Assembly (NCBI GenBank): GCA_016987375.1
Contig: PJRA01000272.1
Span: forward strand, 1,895,816-1,959,815
Reading direction: 5' to 3'
DNA: 64,000 bases
DNA from: Brachionus koreanus
Taxonomy: Eukaryota > Rotifera > Eurotatoria > Ploima > Brachionidae
The notes beneath the pieces were generated by a model. It was not told the origin of the DNA. It made no database searches and was given only the letters and a program-made list of their open reading frames with translations. Position 1 is the first letter of the stretch, and the number at the start of each line of letters is the position of its first letter. Made by a program: the position numbers and the translations under genes. Shown here one piece after another: positions 58,445-64,000 of the stretch.

Positions 58445-59072
58445 TAAAACTAAAAAAAAGAACACATTTTAATGAATTTTGAAACTTTTAAATACTTAAA
58501 TTTGTAAATTTACAGAAATAAAGAAAATGCCTCAGTGTACAAGGCTAGATAAATGTTGATTAAGTTCTAAATTTTGTTAAATATATGAAGGAATTGATCA
58601 GAAATTATTTTAAAAAAATTATTTAAATAAAACTGTTAAAAATAATTTTTAAATTTTTTTAAAGCATATATTTGTTTTAGCTAATTTCTGCATGAAATTT
58701 CATAAACTTAAATAACCGTTTGTAGATACCGTCAGTGGCCAACATTAAACCTGAAACATTGTTTGGGGGTCCAGTGGCAGTCTCTGATGGTATTTTGTAT
58801 AAGAAAATTCAAATTCAACCGAAATCTAATTTAAAAATAAAAAGCACTTAATTTTTTTTTTTAAATGTATCAGTTTCGAAAAGCATTTTAAATTTTATTT
58901 ATTAACTTAACAACATTTAAATTAGAAAGAAAAATTTTCAGCTGAAAAAAAACTGGGAGTTTAAAACTGTAAAAATTTCAACAAAACTGTTAAGTGACTA
59001 TCGATATATTTAAAGGAAAGAAATAAAATTAGCTTCTAATGAATAGAAAATAAAATATGCATCAATTTATTT
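58445..59072. other. Convergent 3' flanks of flippase and Ly6 genes
   Basis: AAATAAAGAAAATG at 58514 is a possible polyadenylation signal for the flippase. TACCGTCAGTGGCCAACATT at 58726 echoes 44273 and may mark a small repeat. Confidence 0.45.
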
Positions 59073-59534
59073 TTATTTAAGAAAATTTAGAAAAAAATAA
59101 ACAAAATAAGCATAAAATTGATTTAACATAAAATTTGATTCTACTTTAAATTTTTTTATCAAATCGAAATTCAACCGCGATGTGTGTGCACTATTACACA
59201 AGTCTTGATCACAAAAGCACAAATTGCCACCATCGTTAGCCCGTGTAGAGTAGCAAACAGTGGTTTTTTTTATATAGATTTTTTTAAAATGATCGGCACA
59301 GCTTCTTATATAGTAAAATTGATTTCCATATCGATGCTTTAATTTAACACATAAATCGTCACAATATATTAATGTTCCTGTGTCTCTGGTAAGGTTGAAG
59401 TTATCGCCACATCTCGGATCAAATCGGCTATCACACTCAAAGCATTCTATTCTACGACGACAGCATGGACCTTCGTTCGATGAAACCAAATTTATCAAAA
59501 AAAATACTAAAAGTATATTATAACAATAACTCAT
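59073..59534 (-). CDS. Ly6/uPAR-like secreted or GPI-anchored protein
   Basis: A single exon of 153 residues. The signal peptide is MSYCYNILLVFFLINLVSS. The mature part is a three-finger-type cysteine domain: CFECDSRFDPRCGDNFN, CDDLCVKLKHR, IRSCADHF, TTVCYS, and the closing LCFCDQDLCN, the CxC...DxCN end typical of Ly6 and of the Quiver/Sleepless group. The C-terminus (about residues 134-153) is hydrophobic (NQFYAYFVYFFLNFLK), consistent with a GPI-anchor signal. Family members modulate ion channels, receptors or septate junctions at the cell surface. A precise orthologue cannot be named. Confidence 0.8.
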   Translation of the reverse strand: MSYCYNILLVFFLINLVSSNEGPCCRRRIECFECDSRFDPRCGDNFNLTRDTGTLIYCDDLCVKLKHRYGNQFYYIRSCADHFKKIYIKKTTVCYSTRANDGGNLCFCDQDLCNSAHTSRLNFDLIKKFKVESNFMLNQFYAYFVYFFLNFLK

Positions 59535-62500
59535 TTGTTTTATTGATTTGAATATTTGCTGATAATTGACTAAATATAATATATCAATATTTACTTCTTT
59601 AAAACAAAAAAATTATTCAGCCTGTAATTTTTTTCATCCCATCAATTTTGTAATTCTGTTTGAAATCGGTCTAAAAAGTCAATAAAAATTTATAATTTAT
59701 CTTTTTAATAATAAATCTTTTTTCTTTAACAAAAAGCTTATTTAAAAATCATGTAATTATAACAAAATATCGAAATTAAAAAACAATCTTCATACTAAAA
59801 TAAAGAATTAAAATATGATATATTTTTATTAATGATTTTTATTTTAAATCAAAAATTATTGAGATTTCAATATCTTGTTTTGTTATCTTAGCCTCGTTTA
59901 CCTGGAATCAATTAAAACTAGTTTATTTTTATGCAAAAAAATAGCCTGAAACAATAATTATTACTGTTAAAACAAAAATATCTATTTTTTTAAAATTATT
60001 CGTTTTTTTCTCTTTTTTTAAACTGATCTGAAATCAATCTTGTTTTTTTTGCTAACTAATAAAAAAAGAAATTCTAATTTTTAAAATATGAACATTTAAT
60101 TAAAAAAAGTGATAAAATAATCCATAATCTTTTGCTTGCTAACTTTATTTTTTTAAGTTTATTCTGTATAAAGAATAAAACCTAAAAATTAAAATACCCA
60201 TAGAAACTGATAGAGTAAATAAAGCTCAAATAGACTTATTTACTAATCGAAAATTAACTTGTTTATGAATACTAATATTTAAATATTTGTATCAGCTGAA
60301 ACATAAATAAATAAAAATTATTTTCTCAAATGTCTTTTTTTATTCAAAATATTAAAAAATCGATAAGAATTTATCTCGGCGTGCATGGAAAAAAGGTTCG
60401 ATTTAACAACATATAGTTAATACTGAGAGAATTGAGGAATTTTTTTAATTAAAGAAGATTCTGGCTACTTAAATGACAAAAAACAGTACTACTTAAATTT
60501 TAAAAAGTAAATACCATCATTCAAAAAAAAGTAAATAATAATTTTTTTAGTATAATAAATACTAAACAGGGTTTAGACTAATTTCAATTTTCTCATTAAT
60601 TAGAAAAATCTAACAACACTGTAATCAGAATTTAATCAAAAGTTAGCAATACATTAAAATAAAATAATGAGCTTTGTAAATACTTAAATTTCGACATTAA
60701 GTAATGATTAAATGCATAAAAATTGCTTATTTTTTTAGTTTAATAACATGATATTGTGTAATGGCGTAAATCCCGAGTCGATGTTTAAAGATTATTTATT
60801 TAGTAAATTTTTATCTAGAAGACGGCATTGGCATTTAAGTTTATTCTATCTGCAAAAATTTAAGCTCAATTTTTTCACAAATTAAACTTTTTTCTTTGAT
60901 ATAGCATAAACTAAAAAAAGCTCAATATCGATTGATTTTTGATGAATTTTGTAAATTCGAATCTTAGTTTGGATGGCTCAACTAACTAAGAAATTTTAAA
61001 TGCATTAATTTTTATCTACCAGCTCTTGGTTGAATAAAATAATTTCTTAAGCACCAATGTTTTTAAATATTATTATATTTTTCCAAACAATAATCATTCA
61101 ATTTCGTGCTAAATTGAATTATTTATCAGAAACTTTTTTTCAGAAATTTTATCAACAATTAGCTAAATTTTTTCAATTTTTTTAGTATTAACGATCGATA
61201 AAATTTAATTAACTCCAAAAAATGAATCTGACTTTTTTAATCTAATCGAAATAAAGAAAAGATTCAAGTTTTTAGCTTCAAATAAATTCAAAATAAAATG
61301 AACAATTTAACTAATATCAAATTTTGTTGGCAGATGCTTTCACTAGTAAAATAACTTGTAAAAATGATTACTATTTGTACAAATTCATGTTTTTATCTCA
61401 AAGTAAAATATATCTAAAAACAAAGTACTATTGCACTCACAAATTATCAGTAATCGCAAAATACTATCTAATTTTTTATTAAGACATCAAAACAGCAAAA
61501 ATTAAGAATAAAATTTATTTTTTAAAATATCATTTGATTTCTTAAAAACAAGCTATAATAAATTTATACTTTTTTTTTATCAGTTTACTCTTAGAAAAAA
61601 CAAATCTGTTGTTAATTTTGATCAATTGTTTTTTTGAAATTTAATACTTTAATTTAGATTGATTGCCAAAGATAAAATTAAATATTTTTTAAAATAAATT
61701 TCTTAAAAAAAGCCCAAAACTTATTAACTTAGAGATTTAACATTTCGCATATAAAGAATATTAATAAGCTTAAATGAAATGCTATAAATGTTGTCGTGCA
61801 AAAGTAAATTTATTTCATGTGAATAAATTTTTAAAAAAAGGATGTAATTTCTTAGCAGATCACTTTGTAAAAGATTTGAATTGTTTTACCCGCTATTAAT
61901 AGCTTGTAAATGTTTAAAATATAGCTTTTATTATTTTTAATAGTTTCTTTAATAATTAGTTTTAATTTATTTACAGCCTTAACGAAAATTATTAAATTAA
62001 AAATAAATCAAAATTTTGAATAAATTGATTATCTTAACAGATAGAAAATTTTAAAAAGAATTAACGATTTTTTTATGGATGATTGAAAAGTTAAAATAAG
62101 TTCTCGTAATTTTTTACATCACAAGAACTCTTTTTATGCCTAAAAAAATATTTCAAAATTTAGGTCAACCATTTTATTATGTAATATGTTATCTAAAATT
62201 GCATTTACTATTTTCCAGACAATAAATCTAATTGATATTTTCTACTACTACCAATGAACATATAAAAGAATAAGTTTTATGATCTAAATTATTTTTAAAT
62301 TTACAAAATCACAGTTTTTTAATTGTATCCAAAATAAAATGAACAAATATTGTGGTAAGATACTTTTATTTTAAATATAATTAAATAACTTTTGACCGAA
62401 ATTTTCTTTTTCTACTAAAACAACTGTATTCGAATTATAATCATAATATCAAGAAATAATGAACATTAAACTTGTTACTAAATTAAAGTCGACTAATTTT

Positions 62501-63206
62501 TAGAGAAAAAGATCATTTTTTATTTTTTTAGTTATTTTTTTGTTTATTTTTAGAAGACTCTATTATCAGATCTTAAAAGTAAGTGTTCTTCTAAATTCTT
62601 TTACAATTACACTTTTTTATAAAAAACCTACTTTTTAATGATCAGTAAAAAGTTTTCAGAAAATCTTGAATTTTTCGCTCAATGGACACTTTTGATTTAA
62701 ATTAGATTTTCTCAAAAAATTTGAATACTCTTAAACATATCTTTACATACTTAATTAAAATGTTGAAAACATTCAATATTTTTTTTGAATGTTGTAACTG
62801 ATAGGATTGGTCAACGTTATTGGCCGCGAATGAACCATCAAGACTAATGTCTATCTGTCAATTTAGATTTGTCAGTTAGTTTTCTAACACATATTTAGAC
62901 GAGCTGATATGAATTTTGAAAAATTTTTAAATCCTCATAACTTTTGAATGAATTTTTCAAATAAATATATCTTTCTTTAATTATGTAGATTTTAAAATTT
63001 TCTTTAAAAAATGATATTACTATATAAAATTATTTTAGTTTTTTTTATAAAATATTTATGAATTAAAAAAACCTGAAAAAATGCTTGGTGCTTAATAAAA
63101 AAAGTATGAATTTTTTACAAAAAAATTTAGTTTATTAAATTAATTTTTACTAATAAATACAAATCTATCTAAATTATTTGATAAAAAAATTTTTAAATCT
63201 TTAATA
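59535..63206. other. 3.7-kb gene-poor AT-rich region
   Basis: I checked both strands and found no open frame with family character, no tRNA-like element and no inverted repeat of note. The small less AT-rich patch at 62800-62890 is not recognisable. Confidence 0.5.
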
Positions 63207-63800
63207 TCAATAATATTTTTGATTCATAAAATTAACAAAAAGTTTATTAACAAAACAGCTGATAAAATAGCTGAATGTGTTTTCGCTAGATTTTCTCTTG
63301 ATACTTGGTAACATTAAGTTGTTTTTGTTCCTTAAATCATACGGTAATTTTCTTTCAAAGTTAAATTTTAACTCATGTCCGATTCTTAAAAATATAAATT
63401 TCAATGACAACTAAATATAATTTTTTAATCAGTCTGTGATGTAAATTGAATAAACCTCATTTTTTCAATTGCAAATTGACCAAACTCGGATCATTGAACA
63501 CGGATCGATGAACAATAGTCAAAATAATGTAAAATAAAGGTTTTGAAAAATTGAATTTTCACACTTAACGACAAATAAAATAACTTTTTGATGGAATAAA
63601 GTTTTCGATTTATCTGCGCTCTCAATTCACTGACATAATATTCAAAAACAAGCTTTGAGTCAGCTGTTTCGCCCAATAATCTAAACTTCAATCAACTACT
63701 TGCATTTGTGATACACCTATATCTATCACCTTAAGATTCTTTAATTCGTTTATTCCTTTGTTTTTCATTATCATATTATCTCTAATTTATTCATGTCGCA
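63207..63800 (-). pseudogene. Non-LTR retrotransposon C-terminal fragment (LINE type 3)
   Basis: From the right: WCDMNKLEI near 63790 (late RT motif), then FRLLGETADSKLVFEYYVSE, RAQINRKLYSIKKLFYL and TFILHYFDYCSS, and in the last piece ELKFNFERKLPYDLRNKNNL up to a stop at 63207. Frame breaks separate the pieces, so it is dead. The sequence differs from the LINE at 23843 and from the 39436/52050 family. Confidence 0.75.
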
Positions 63801-64000
63801 CCAATCAAATAATAGGTAGGTGTTGTTTAAAAGACTTAACCCTTCCATACCTTTCATAAAAAACTAAAATTGTTGAATTGACTTTTGGCTTAGCAATTTT
63901 AAAGAAAATTTATAGCGTCATCACGTGACCAAAAAAAAAGAGAATTGTTAAATGGAAAGTTCGCTTGCTACTCCAGGCGAATTTCAACGTTGGAATTTTA

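Noticed and set aside
59535..63206. Hidden genes or RNA genes in the 3.7-kb spacer
   Set aside because: No frame with family character, no tRNA boxes and no inverted repeats found by eye; short exons without homology cannot be excluded.

Overview
The window is AT-rich animal DNA. Genes are split by GT-AG introns that are mostly around 50 bases. The best-conserved proteins (SZT2, NCKAP1, JADE, an ATP11-type flippase, MCTS1, MRPL22) are metazoan. The extreme AT content, tiny introns, a secreted WD40 protein with a Thr-rich stalk, and abundant mariner, MULE, hAT and non-LTR remnants suggest a small protostome. A monogonont rotifer (Brachionus-like) is my best guess, but that is an inference, not something the sequence proves.

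Layout. 1-4.4 kb: a Cys-rich coding remnant, then three minus-strand genes: a LITAF-domain protein, MCTS1 and MRPL22. The last two are 165 bases apart and could form an operon. 5-6 kb: a SINE fragment and another dispersed repeat. 6.2-21.2 kb: one 15-kb SZT2 gene in only three exons; its two ~2-kb introns are packed with transposon debris. 21.9-25.7 kb: a transposon graveyard (MITE, internally deleted MULE, LINE, hAT). 26.8-29.9 kb: a secreted chitin-binding protein and a convergent three-exon gene that I assemble as signal peptide, CxxC repeats, defensin-like cysteine motif, Thr-rich stalk and seven-bladed WD40 propeller. 31.6-39.1 kb: complete 17-exon NCKAP1. 39.4-41 kb: a LINE pseudogene with a MITE inserted in it and a clean 8-bp target duplication. 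41.5-43.5 kb: single-exon JADE. 43.5-49.9 kb: repeats, including a tRNA-derived SINE and a TTAA-flanked MITE. 49.9-58.4 kb: complete 16-exon class VI P4-ATPase. 59.1-59.5 kb: a Ly6-type secreted or anchored protein. 59.5-64 kb: empty AT-rich DNA, then another LINE fragment.

The genes do not form one pathway. SZT2 (nutrient signalling to TORC1), NCKAP1 (WAVE complex, actin), JADE (HBO1 histone acetylation), the flippase (membrane asymmetry), MCTS1 (translation re-initiation) and MRPL22 (mitochondrial ribosome) are housekeeping genes. The chitin-binding, Cys-rich/WD40 and Ly6 proteins are extracellular. I chained exons by hand from splice signals, phase and family similarity; all phases close for SZT2, NCKAP1, ATP11, MCTS1, MRPL22, LITAF and the WD40 gene. 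Two runs of N (23609-23842 and 52224-52685) both lie inside LINE copies.
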